Below are positions 1 to 7,640 of a DNA stretch of 64,000 nt, piece by piece. The stretch covers positions 372,001 to 436,000 of the forward strand of contig CAVSWP010000011.1 in the NCBI GenBank assembly GCA_963731665.1, in the 5' to 3' direction. Each line of letters begins with the position of its first letter. The first letter of the stretch is position 1. The notes beneath the pieces were generated by a model that made no database searches, was not told the DNA's origin, and was given only the letters and a program-made list of their open reading frames with translations. This DNA comes from Chersky-840 sp035604715 (GTDB lineage: Bacteria > Actinomycetota > Acidimicrobiia > Acidimicrobiales > UBA8190). The position numbers and the translations under genes are program-made.

Positions 1-1049
1 AGCGCGGCGAAGCGCCGCGCGGTGGACACCTGCGCCAACAGGCCCGGAACGGCGGCGGGTGCCGTCGACGGCGAGGGCGCCAGCACGGGGACGAACACCG
101 ACGCACACGGGTTGCCCAGAGCCACCCACGCACGCGCCGGGCCGGCCCGGTCGGCGCGCAGCTCGGCCACCATCGACGCCGTGGTGGCTTCGAAGTCGCG
201 GATGTGCATGCACAGCGTCACCCCGGTGCCGTCGGCCGCCACCTCGGCGGGGGCGGGGACGACGGGCCCGTCACCACCGGGCGCGCCCCAGGGGCCGGTG
301 CCGTGGTCGCGCAGGTGCGCCACGGCGCCACGAGCCGCCGACGACGGGGCGCCGGAGTCGGCGAGGGCGGCGCTCGCATGCTGGCTCGCCACGAAGGCCC
401 GGCTGGCGGCGAGACGACCATCGGCGAACCCGGTGGGGGTGGCCGGGTCGCGCCAGCTGTCGATGTCGGTCCCCGGCACCACCCCCGGCGAGGCGCGCGT
501 CCAGTCCCGCCGCAGGGTCAGGCGGTTGGAGATGGCGTCGCCCCCGACGACGGGGCGCGCCGCCCACGACCGCCCCGACGTCTCGAGGACCCAGGCCGAG
601 CCCGGGTCGGCCACGAGGAACGACGACCAGTAGGCCACGCCGTTGACGTCGTCGCCCACGCCCCCCTGCCCGTGGCGCTCGAGGAGCCCGGTCATGACGT
701 CGAGCGCCTCCTCGGCGCCGGCGGCGCGCTCGAGCCCCAGCCGGACCAGGTCCATGCCCAGCAGGGCGGCGGGTGCGGTGCGGGGGTCGTCCACCGTGTT
801 CACCATCTCGTTGCCGATGGCGACGCCGTGTTCGTTCACGCCGTGCTCGGCCCCCCACAACCACGCCGGGCGGCTCAGCACGGTGGCGGCCGCGCCCGTG
901 TCGGGCAGCTCCAGGTACTGGGTGCGGAGCCGGCCGCCCCCGGCGCGCCGGCCGTGCACCTCGACCACTTGCAGCTCGCGCAGCGGGCGGTCCGAGTTCT
1001 TGGCGAACAGCGCACCACCGTCGGCGAGGACGCACAAGGTGTCGCACAC
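1..1049 (-). CDS. C69-family (secernin/dipeptidase-like) Ntn hydrolase, 3' end beyond window
   Basis: These are the first 349 residues of a C69-type N-terminal nucleophile amidohydrolase; the gene runs off the left edge. Read from the GTG at 1049 the protein opens VCDTLCVL, has FAKNSDR near residue 15 and NEHGVAIGNE near residue 72. These are family hallmarks in which the Cys at position 2, exposed after Met removal, is the nucleophile. The start is chosen because it puts that Cys second. Peptide or amide hydrolysis in the cytoplasm is known for the family, but the substrate cannot be read here. It lies 47 bp downstream of the helicase gene in the same direction and may share its transcript. 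Long open frames on the plus strand here are GC-driven artefacts. Confidence 0.82.
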   Translation of the reverse strand, partial: MCDTLCVLADGGALFAKNSDRPLRELQVVEVHGRRAGGGRLRTQYLELPDTGAAATVLSRPAWLWGAEHGVNEHGVAIGNEMVNTVDDPRTAPAALLGMDLVRLGLERAAGAEEALDVMTGLLERHGQGGVGDDVNGVAYWSSFLVADPGSAWVLETSGRSWAARPVVGGDAISNRLTLRRDWTRASPGVVPGTDIDSWRDPATPTGFADGRLAASRAFVASQHASAALADSGAPSSAARGAVAHLRDHGTGPWGAPGGDGPVVPAPAEVAADGTGVTLCMHIRDFEATTASMVAELRADRAGPARAWVALGNPCASVFVPVLAPSPSTAPAAVPGLLAQVSTARRFAA

Positions 1050-1096
1050 GACTGCCGTGCCGCCCTGTCCTACTCAGACCCTGACCGGGTCGATGC

Positions 1097-2335
1097 TCAG
1101 GCGGCGCCCTCGCCCGGCTGCCAACCCACCAGGTCGGCGAGACGGGGATCGTTGGAGAAGATCTCGATGATCGGGGCCCGCAGGCTCAGGCGCTTCTGGA
1201 TCCGCTCCACGTCGAGGATCTCGTTCCACAGCACGAGGGTGGCCACCACTCCCGAGCCCCCGGCGCGCGCCGTGCGGCCCGAGCGGTGCAGGTAGGCCTT
1301 GTGGTCCTCGGGTGGGTCGTAGTGCACCACCACGTCGACGTCGTCGATGTCGAGGCCCCGGGCGGCCACGTCGGTGGCCACGAGCACGTGCAGGCGCCCG
1401 GCGGTGAAGTCCTCGAGCGCCTTCTCGCGGCTGGACTGGCGCAGGTCACCGTGGATGGCCGCGGCCCGCACCCGCTCGCGACCGAGATGCTCGACGAGGC
1501 GGTCCGCACCCCGTTTGGTGCGGACGAACACCAGAGCCTTGGTGGCGCCGCGGCAGATGGCGGCCAGCACCTTCACCTTGTCCATCTGGTGCACCTGGAG
1601 GAAGCGGTGCTCCATCGACTCCACCGTGGCCGACACCGACGCCACCTCGTGACGAACGGGATCGTGCAGGTGGCGCTTGACCACCCGGTCGACGTCACCG
1701 TCGAGCGTGGCCGAGAACAACATGGTCTGGTGGCGCCCCTCGATCCGGCGCAGGACCCACTCCACCTGGGGTAGGAAGCCCATGTCGGCCATGCGGTCGG
1801 CCTCGTCGAGCACCACCACCTCGATGCCGGCCAACGAGACGGCCCGTCGCTCGGTCAGGTCGATCAACCGACCCGGTGTGGCGATGACGACGTCGACGCC
1901 TTTGTGCAGCTTCTTGATCTGGCGCTCGATGTCGGCCCCGCCGTAGACGACGACGACGCGCCGCCCCGTCGACTTGCCGAGGGGCTCGAGCACGTCGGCC
2001 ACCTGGACGGCGAGCTCCCGGGTGGGGACGAGCACCAGGGCGCGTGGGCTGTCGGGCCCGCCGGCGCTGGCCCGCATGAGCAGGGGCAGGCCGAAGGCGA
2101 GCGTCTTGCCCGATCCGGTCTTGGCCTTGCCGCACACGTCGCGCCCGGCGATGCCGTCGGGGATGGTGAGCGCCTGGACCGGGAACGGAGCGGTGATCCC
2201 CTGCGAATGCAGGACCGCCACGAGCTCGGGGGCCACCCCCAGTTGTTCGAAGGTGGCGGTGGGGATGGGAAGTGGCGCGTCGAGCTCGGGATCGGAGCTC
2301 TCCAGCTCCGCCGGGCCCCTGGAGGTCATGGTCAT
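1097..2335 (-). CDS. DEAD-box ATP-dependent RNA helicase
   Basis: This is an RNA helicase of the DEAD-box family, unwinding RNA duplexes with ATP in the cytoplasm (ribosome assembly or mRNA decay roles are typical). A Q motif region is followed by motif I AKTGSGKT (residues 71-78), PTRELAVQV, the DEAD box LDEAD (about 176-180), SAT, ARGLDIDDVD and HRSGRTARAG, so both RecA-like lobes are complete. The ATG at 2335 gives 412 residues and a normal amino terminus. The frame stays open to a TTG at 2515, but those 60 extra residues look non-coding. No long basic tail such as DeaD/CsdA carries is present, so it is closer to the RhlE/SrmB size class. No clear Shine-Dalgarno precedes the start. Confidence 0.9.
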   Translation of the reverse strand: MTMTSRGPAELESSDPELDAPLPIPTATFEQLGVAPELVAVLHSQGITAPFPVQALTIPDGIAGRDVCGKAKTGSGKTLAFGLPLLMRASAGGPDSPRALVLVPTRELAVQVADVLEPLGKSTGRRVVVVYGGADIERQIKKLHKGVDVVIATPGRLIDLTERRAVSLAGIEVVVLDEADRMADMGFLPQVEWVLRRIEGRHQTMLFSATLDGDVDRVVKRHLHDPVRHEVASVSATVESMEHRFLQVHQMDKVKVLAAICRGATKALVFVRTKRGADRLVEHLGRERVRAAAIHGDLRQSSREKALEDFTAGRLHVLVATDVAARGLDIDDVDVVVHYDPPEDHKAYLHRSGRTARAGGSGVVATLVLWNEILDVERIQKRLSLRAPIIEIFSNDPRLADLVGWQPGEGAA

Positions 2336-2542
2336 CGGTGGTGTCGCTCGCTTGTCTTCGACTGACGGCCGCCCATCGGCCGCGGGGCGGGCCCGCCTCG
2401 ATGACTCCGCCCCGGCCGCTTGTGTGCGGCCATCGAAGAACCGGTGAGGAAGACCCCGGTGTGCGCGGCACAGCGCCGCGTCATACGACTCCAGTGTAGC
2501 GGCCGGGGCCGCCAACGGGACGTTTCCCCGGGCGGCGCCTGC

Positions 2543-4330
2543 TCAGGTGGGCGCCGGGGCGTGGTAGATGTCCGCCCCCGAGGCGCGGAATTCCACCGCT
2601 TTGGCCTGCAGGCCGAGCTCCAGAGCCTCCTCCGGTGACACCCCCTGTGCATCGGCGAGCGCCCGCACGTCATGGCTGATGCGCATGGAGCAGAACTTGG
2701 GCCCGCACATGGAGCAGAAATGCGCCGTCTTGGCCGGGGCGGCGGGAAGGGTGGCGTCGTGATAGCGACGCGCCGTGGCTGGGTCGAGTGCCAGGTTGAA
2801 CTGGTCCTCCCAGCGGAACTCGAAGCGCGCCGCCGACAAGGCGTCGTCCCACTCCTGGGCGCCGGGATGGCCCTTGGCCACATCGGCGGCGTGGGCGGCG
2901 ATCTTGTAGGCGATCATCCCGGCCTTCACGTCCTCGCGGTCGGGAAGCCCCAGATGCTCTTTGGGGGTGACATAACAGAGCATGGCGGTGCCGTGCATGG
3001 CGATCACCGCCGCCCCGATGGCCGAGGTGATGTGGTCGTAGCCCGGCGCCACGTCGGTGGTGAGAGGCCCCAGTGTGTAGAACGGCGCCTGGTGGCAGAC
3101 CTCCTGCTGCAAGGTCACGTTCTCGGCGATGCGGTGCAGCGGCACGTGCCCGGGGCCCTCGATCATCACCTGGACGTCGTGGCGCCAGGCCACCTCGGTC
3201 AGCTCGCCCAACGTGCGGAGCTCGGCGAACTGGGCCTCGTCGTTGGCATCGGCCACCGAGCCCGGGCGCAACCCGTCGCCCAGCGAGAAGGCCACGTCGT
3301 AGGAGGCGAGGATCTCGCACAGCTCCTCGAAGCGCGTGTAGAGGAAGTTCTCGTGGTGGTGCGCCAGGCACCACGCCGCCATGATCGAGCCGCCCCGGCT
3401 CACGATGCCCGTCACCCGTCGGGCGGTGAGCGGCACGTAGCGCAGCAGGACCCCGGCATGGACGGTGAAGTAGTCGACTCCCTGCTCGGCCTGCTCGATG
3501 ATGGTGTCGCGGTAGACGTCCCAGGTCAGCTCCTCGGGACGGCCGTCCACCTTCTCGAGCGCCTGGTAGATGGGCACCGTGCCGATGGGCACGGGCGAGT
3601 TGCGCACGATCCACTCCCGCGTGGTGTGGATGTCGGGGCCCGTGGACAGGTCCATGACGGTGTCCGCTCCCCAGTGCGTCGCCCACGTCAGCTTCTCCAC
3701 CTCCTCGGCCACCGAGGAGGTGACCGCCGAGTTCCCGATGTTGGCGTTCACCTTCACCAGGAACCGCCGCCCGATGGCCATGGGCTCGGACTCGGGATGG
3801 TTGACGTTGGCGGGGATGATGGCGCGCCCCGCGGCCACCTCGTCGCGCACCACTGAGGCGTCGACGTGCTCGCGCAACGCCACGAACTGCATCTCCGGGG
3901 TGATCTCGCCTCGCCGGGCGTAGTGCAGCTGGGTCACCGGCGCCGGCCCGCTCGCCGCCAGGGGACGACGCCGGGCCCCGGGGAACGCCTCGGGCGCCCC
4001 GGCGCGGCGCAGCGCGCCCCGGCCGTCGTCCCGTAGACGGGGGGCCCGCCCCTCGTGCTCGGCGACGTCCCTGCGCCCCGTGATCCACGCGCTGCGCAGC
4101 GGCGCCAGACCCTGGCGGGGATCGGAGCCGGGCCCCGAGGTGTCGTAGAGGAGCACCGGCGCGTTGGGCACCGGCTCGGGACCGGGCGTGGGTGCTAGGG
4201 CCACCTCGACGAAGGGCACGCGCACACCCGGCGTGGCCCCCGTCACGTACACCTTGCGACGGTTGAACGCGCCTGTGTCGGCTCCGGCTTCGGCCGCGGT
4301 GCGTTCCTCGGAGACATCGGTGACGTCCAT
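2543..4330 (-). CDS. thiC: phosphomethylpyrimidine synthase ThiC
   Basis: ThiC is a radical SAM enzyme that rearranges aminoimidazole ribotide into HMP phosphate, the pyrimidine half of thiamine. The 595-residue protein has the usual ThiC N-terminal domain (LYDTSGP), the core FLVKVNANIGNSAV and DTVMDLSTG segments, and the C-terminal CSMCGPKFC motif (Cys 539, 542 and 547) that binds the catalytic 4Fe-4S cluster. The ATG at 4330 is chosen because GGAGGGAGG ends 6 nt upstream of it. A second in-frame ATG at 4336 abuts that sequence with no spacing. A TPP riboswitch sits directly upstream, so expression should fall when thiamine pyrophosphate is abundant. No other thiamine gene is in the window. 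Confidence 0.96.
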   Translation of the reverse strand: MDVTDVSEERTAAEAGADTGAFNRRKVYVTGATPGVRVPFVEVALAPTPGPEPVPNAPVLLYDTSGPGSDPRQGLAPLRSAWITGRRDVAEHEGRAPRLRDDGRGALRRAGAPEAFPGARRRPLAASGPAPVTQLHYARRGEITPEMQFVALREHVDASVVRDEVAAGRAIIPANVNHPESEPMAIGRRFLVKVNANIGNSAVTSSVAEEVEKLTWATHWGADTVMDLSTGPDIHTTREWIVRNSPVPIGTVPIYQALEKVDGRPEELTWDVYRDTIIEQAEQGVDYFTVHAGVLLRYVPLTARRVTGIVSRGGSIMAAWCLAHHHENFLYTRFEELCEILASYDVAFSLGDGLRPGSVADANDEAQFAELRTLGELTEVAWRHDVQVMIEGPGHVPLHRIAENVTLQQEVCHQAPFYTLGPLTTDVAPGYDHITSAIGAAVIAMHGTAMLCYVTPKEHLGLPDREDVKAGMIAYKIAAHAADVAKGHPGAQEWDDALSAARFEFRWEDQFNLALDPATARRYHDATLPAAPAKTAHFCSMCGPKFCSMRISHDVRALADAQGVSPEEALELGLQAKAVEFRASGADIYHAPAPT

Positions 4331-4336
4331 CTCCAT

Positions 4337-4412
4337 CCTCCCTCCGCCGGCATTACCCGGATCAGGTCGACGGTCGGCGCCGGCGAGGCGCCCTCTCAGC
4401 CCGGTACCTCCG
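4337..4412 (-). promoter_or_regulatory. TPP riboswitch (THI element) upstream of thiC
   Basis: On the minus strand the leader carries the two conserved cores of the TPP aptamer: GGGCTGAGAGG at about 4400-4390 and CCTGATCCGGGTAATGCC at about 4366-4349, followed by GGCGGAGGGAGG. The last segment is both the 3' strand of the aptamer's closing helix and the Shine-Dalgarno of thiC, which starts at 4330. Ligand-stabilised pairing would therefore hide the ribosome binding site directly, which points to translational control. The variable arm between the cores is a short GC hairpin. Aptamer ends are approximate. Confidence 0.93.
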
Positions 4413-4497
4413 AGCTCCCGCGGCCCGAGTCTCGCGCAAAAGATGGCGGGCCGGGTCTGTGCCATGGTGGGGCGCCCACGACCAGGAGGAGCTCGCA

Positions 4498-4980
4498 GTG
4501 GAAGACAAAGACGACAAGACCCGCCTCGCCCCCGGCGACAAGGCCCCCGCCTTCACCCTGGCCGACCAGGACGGCAAGAAGGTGTCGCTGCGCGACTTCG
4601 CCGGCCAGCCGGTGGTGGTGTACTTCTATCCGGCCGACGACACACCCGGGTGCACCAAAGAGGCGTGCCAGTTCAACGACAACCTGCGGGCCTTCTCCCG
4701 GTCGGGGGCGGCCGTCCTCGGCATCTCGCCCGACGGCGCCGACAAGCACGTGGCCTTCCGCAAGAAGTACGGGCTGCGCTTCCCCCTGCTGACTGACACC
4801 GACCACGCCGTCATGGAGCGCTACGGCGCCTGGGGCGAGAAGACGCTGTACGGGAAGAAGTCGGTGGGGGTGATCCGCTCGACGTTCCTGGTGGGCGCCG
4901 ACGGCAAGGTCCGGCGCGCCTGGTACCACGTGAAGGCCGATGGCCACGCCGACAAGGTCCTCGCCGAGCTGGCCGACTGA
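4498..4980 (+). CDS. bcp: thioredoxin-dependent peroxiredoxin, Bcp/PrxQ type
   Basis: This is a thiol peroxidase that reduces hydroperoxides in the cytoplasm. The 160-residue protein has the AhpC/TSA fold, with peroxidatic Cys52 in DDTPGCTKEAC and resolving Cys57 five residues later, the PrxQ/Bcp arrangement. The GTG at 4498 is preceded by AGGAGGA at 4484-4490 with a 7-nt gap, a strong ribosome site. A longer frame from 4459 ignores it. The gene is divergent from thiC and its riboswitch. It stands alone, with the glycosylase gene convergent 12 bp downstream. Confidence 0.93.
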   Translation: MEDKDDKTRLAPGDKAPAFTLADQDGKKVSLRDFAGQPVVVYFYPADDTPGCTKEACQFNDNLRAFSRSGAAVLGISPDGADKHVAFRKKYGLRFPLLTDTDHAVMERYGAWGEKTLYGKKSVGVIRSTFLVGADGKVRRAWYHVKADGHADKVLAELAD

Positions 4981-4992
4981 GGCCCCGAGGGC

Positions 4993-5784
4993 TCAACGCT
5001 GGTGACGCGGGCACCACCACGTGGTGCGCCCGCCCACCGTGGAGCGCACCAGCTCGGTGCCGTCGCGCGGGCAACGACCGCCCAGCACCCGCTCGGGCAT
5101 GAGGTCGCCCCGGTGCGACCCGCCCCGCCGCATAAGGTCCTCCAGGGTGCCGCGCAGACGACGATGCAGCCGTCGGTGCTCCGCCGTCGTCAGGGAACGG
5201 GACCGGCGCTGAGGGTCGAGCGCGGCGCGCCACAGCACCTCGTCGGCGATCAGGTTGCCCACACCGGCCACCCGGCGCTGGTCCATGAGCCGCGCCTTGA
5301 GGGCCACGTCGCTGTGCTCGAGCGCGTGGCGCAACTGCGCCGGGGTGATCACCAGGGCGTCGGGCCCGAGCACCGACTCGTCGGGGTCGAGCTCCACCCC
5401 GCCGAGCAGGCGGGGGTCGCGCACCGTCATGATGCCGCCGTCTTCGAAGCACACCGTGAAGCGGTCCCAGGCCGACTCGTCGCGCTCGCTCGAGTAGACG
5501 AGCCGGTCCACGCCGGAACGCCCGTCGAGCAGCAGGCGGCCCGTCATGCCGAAACGCAGCCCCAGACGCCGGCCCTCGCCAGGCCCGTCCATGTCGAGCA
5601 CGAGCAGCTTGCCGTGGCGCCGGGCGTGGGTGAAGGTCACGCCGGCCAGCGCGGCCAGGAGACGGCGGGGTGGGCTCTGGCCGCGGACGAAGCGCCGGTC
5701 ACCGAGTCGGGCGCGTTCGACGGGGCGATGCAGCGACCCCTCGGCCACCCGGCGATAGGCCTCCACCTCGGGCAACTCGGGCAC
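4993..5784 (-). CDS. Fpg/Nei-family DNA glycosylase/AP lyase
   Basis: This is a bifunctional DNA glycosylase of the formamidopyrimidine/endonuclease VIII family, which excises oxidised bases and nicks the strand. The N terminus is MPELPEVE, so Pro after Met removal is the catalytic nucleophile and Glu follows. The lysine of HGKLL (near residue 58) and the H2TH segment QRRVAGVGNLIADEVLW are present. The C-terminal finger is odd: it reads CPRDGTEL and ends CPRHQR, with only two Cys plus a His instead of four Cys, so zinc binding may be lost or altered. Start is a GTG at 5784 with TAGCGT 8 nt upstream. It is divergent from the F420-type gene. Fpg versus Nei specificity cannot be settled. Confidence 0.88.
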   Translation of the reverse strand: MPELPEVEAYRRVAEGSLHRPVERARLGDRRFVRGQSPPRRLLAALAGVTFTHARRHGKLLVLDMDGPGEGRRLGLRFGMTGRLLLDGRSGVDRLVYSSERDESAWDRFTVCFEDGGIMTVRDPRLLGGVELDPDESVLGPDALVITPAQLRHALEHSDVALKARLMDQRRVAGVGNLIADEVLWRAALDPQRRSRSLTTAEHRRLHRRLRGTLEDLMRRGGSHRGDLMPERVLGGRCPRDGTELVRSTVGGRTTWWCPRHQR

Positions 5785-5792
5785 GACCGCCG

Positions 5793-5802
5793 ACGCTACT
5801 GT
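5793..5802. promoter_or_regulatory. overlapping divergent -10 elements sharing one TA step
   Basis: The plus strand reads ACGCTACTGT. Rightward it gives TACTGT (5797-5802), 7 nt before the GTG at 5810. Leftward the complement gives TAGCGT (5798-5793), 8 nt before the GTG at 5784. Both spacings suit leaderless transcripts, and the two hexamers share the TA at 5797-5798. No -35 match is evident. The promoter call is inferred from spacing and sequence only. Confidence 0.45.
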
Positions 5803-5809
5803 GGGCGCC

Positions 5810-6931
5810 GTGCCTCCCGAGAAGCCTCATTGGGCCCACCTCTACAAAGAGGTCGTGACGTCCGGACTGTGCACCGGTTGCGCGGGCTGCATCATCGCCT
5901 GCCCGCACGACGTCCTGAAGTACGACGACCAGGGCGGGGTCTACCGGCCCTGGAAGGTCGACGAGGACGGGGGTCCCACCGACTGCACCCACGGCGTCAA
6001 GGGCTGCACCATGTGCACCCGGGCGTGCCCCCGCTTCCGCGACTGGGAAACCGACATCGACTCCTTCCTCTTCGGCCGCCAGCGGACGCTCGACGAGGTA
6101 GCCGGGATCTCCGGGGACATCGTCCTCGCCCGCGCCACCGACCCCGAGGTCCTCGAGTCGGGCCAGGACGGCGGGCTCGTGTCGGCCATCCTCATCTGGG
6201 CCCTGGAGCACGACCGGATCGACGCCGCCCTGGTATCCGCGGTCGAAGGCGAGGGGACGTGGAAGGCGGTCCCGGCGGTGGCCCGCAACCGGGCCGAGGT
6301 CCTGGCGGCGGCGGGCTCGCGCTACACCTACTCGGCCAACACCCTGGCCTATCCCCAGGCCATCGCAACCGGCGCCGAGCGCATCGCCCTGGTCGGGATG
6401 AGCTGCCAGGCCTCGATCCCGGCGGTGATGAAGGCCCGCAAGACGGGCAAGGTGGCCCGGCGCCTGGCCCTGTCGATCGGGCTGCTGTGCTCCAAGACGT
6501 TCGACGACGCCATCTTCCCCGAGCTCTTCGAGGCCAAGTACGGCCTCGGTCGCAACGACATCACCAAGATCAACATCAAGGGCGTGTTCCAGATCTGGAC
6601 GCGCGACGGCGGGTACCACGAGGTGCCGCTCAAAGAGGGCCGCGACTGGACGCGCGAGGGTTGCAAGGCCTGCCCCGACTTCGCCGCCGAGCACGCCGAC
6701 ATCTCCACCGGTGGGATCGGGGCCTTCAGCGACTGGACGCTCACCATCGTCCGCACCGACCAGGGCCGCGACGTCCTGGCCGGCATGGTGGCCGACGGGG
6801 CGGTGCAGACGCGCCCCGGCGACGACGACCCCGGGGCGTTGGAGCTGTTGCGCAAGCTGGCCCGGGTGTCGCGGCGCCGCTGGCCCCAGACCGAGGTCGT
6901 CGGCCCCGGTCTGGCCCCGTCACCGGCCTGA
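5810..6931 (+). CDS. coenzyme F420 hydrogenase/dehydrogenase beta-subunit family protein
   Basis: The protein belongs to the FrhB/FpoF-type family, whose members carry FAD and iron-sulfur clusters and move electrons to or from coenzyme F420 or ferredoxin. Near the N terminus, CTGCAGCIIACP is a classic 4Fe-4S motif, and CTHGVKGCTMCTRACP forms a second cluster site by about residue 70. Single cysteines in GMSCQAS and GCKACPDF are family-typical. The length of about 373 residues fits. GTG 5810 is preferred over GTG 5801 because TACTGT sits 7 nt upstream. The gene is divergent from the glycosylase and overlaps the uracil-DNA glycosylase end by 12 bp. No hydrogenase partner is nearby, so it probably acts as a stand-alone oxidoreductase with unknown substrate. 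Confidence 0.82.
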   Translation: MPPEKPHWAHLYKEVVTSGLCTGCAGCIIACPHDVLKYDDQGGVYRPWKVDEDGGPTDCTHGVKGCTMCTRACPRFRDWETDIDSFLFGRQRTLDEVAGISGDIVLARATDPEVLESGQDGGLVSAILIWALEHDRIDAALVSAVEGEGTWKAVPAVARNRAEVLAAAGSRYTYSANTLAYPQAIATGAERIALVGMSCQASIPAVMKARKTGKVARRLALSIGLLCSKTFDDAIFPELFEAKYGLGRNDITKINIKGVFQIWTRDGGYHEVPLKEGRDWTREGCKACPDFAAEHADISTGGIGAFSDWTLTIVRTDQGRDVLAGMVADGAVQTRPGDDDPGALELLRKLARVSRRRWPQTEVVGPGLAPSPA

Positions 6932-7615
6932 GGTCGCCTCCGGTCCGGTGGCCGCCAGGGTGCAGGCTCGGTCGAACACGGCGTCGAACATCTCCTCGGT
7001 GAGCCTCCCCGTGAAGGTGTTCTGCTGGCTCGGGTGGTACGAGCACACCACGACGCGCCCGTCGGGCGCGACCGCTTCGACGCCGTGGCCGAATTTGGGT
7101 CGGGGTCGTAGCCCGAGCTCGTCCGCCACCACCTGGTAGGCGAACAGTCCCAGGGCGACCACGACGCGCACCTCGGTGAGCAGCCCGAGCTCGCGACGGA
7201 AGAACGGAGCACACGCGTCGCGCTCGACCGGGGTCGGCTTGTTCTGGGGCGGGGCGCACCGCACCGCCGCCAGCACGTACGCCCCCGACAGCTCGAGACC
7301 GTCGTCGACGGCCACGCTGGTGGGTTGGTTGGCGAGCCCGGCGCGCCACAGCGCCGAGAACAGCCAGTCGCCGGAGCGGTCCCCGGTGAACACCCGCCCT
7401 GTCCTGTTCCCGCCGTGGGCAGCGGGCGCCAACCCGACCACCACCACACGGGCCGAGGGATCACCGAAGCCGGGGACGGGACGACCCCAGTAGTCCTGGT
7501 CGGCGAAGGCGGCTCGTCGCCGATGCGCCACCTCCTCGCGCCACGCCACCAGGCGGGCGCAGCGACGGCACTGCGTGATCTCGCTGGTCAGCGCGTCGAG
7601 CGGCGGGAGGACCAC
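6920..7615 (-). CDS. uracil-DNA glycosylase, family 5 (UdgB), iron-sulfur type
   Basis: This enzyme removes uracil and other deaminated bases from DNA. The 231-residue protein has an N-terminal CRRC pair and a later RC plus DACAPFF pair, the four cysteines of the 4Fe-4S cluster in family 4/5 enzymes. Motif 1 reads GLAPAAHGGNRTGR, typical of family 5 (no catalytic Asp/Glu where family 4 has Glu), and motif 2 is YHPSQQNT. The GTG at 7615 is taken as start because TACGCT lies 7 nt upstream and the protein there matches the family's usual start. The frame continues far upstream without meaning. It is divergent from the histidine phosphatase operon. Confidence 0.88.
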   Translation of the reverse strand: MVLPPLDALTSEITQCRRCARLVAWREEVAHRRRAAFADQDYWGRPVPGFGDPSARVVVVGLAPAAHGGNRTGRVFTGDRSGDWLFSALWRAGLANQPTSVAVDDGLELSGAYVLAAVRCAPPQNKPTPVERDACAPFFRRELGLLTEVRVVVALGLFAYQVVADELGLRPRPKFGHGVEAVAPDGRVVVCSYHPSQQNTFTGRLTEEMFDAVFDRACTLAATGPEATSGR

Positions 7616-7622
7616 GGCCGAC

Positions 7623-7632
7623 AGCGTACGAT
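7623..7632. promoter_or_regulatory. overlapping divergent -10 elements sharing one TA step
   Basis: The plus strand reads AGCGTACGAT. Rightward TACGAT (7627-7632) is 8 nt before the GTG at 7641, and leftward TACGCT (7628-7623) is 7 nt before the GTG at 7615. The two hexamers share the TA inside the GTAC palindrome. The geometry is the same as at 5793-5802, and it implies mutually exclusive leaderless transcription of udgB and the phosphatase operon. Inferred from sequence only. Confidence 0.45.
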
Positions 7633-7640
7633 GGCGCGCC

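Noticed and set aside
2336..2515. 60-residue N-terminal extension of the DEAD-box helicase from a TTG
   Set aside because: No homology, no ribosome site and non-coding composition; the ATG at 2335 gives the normal start.
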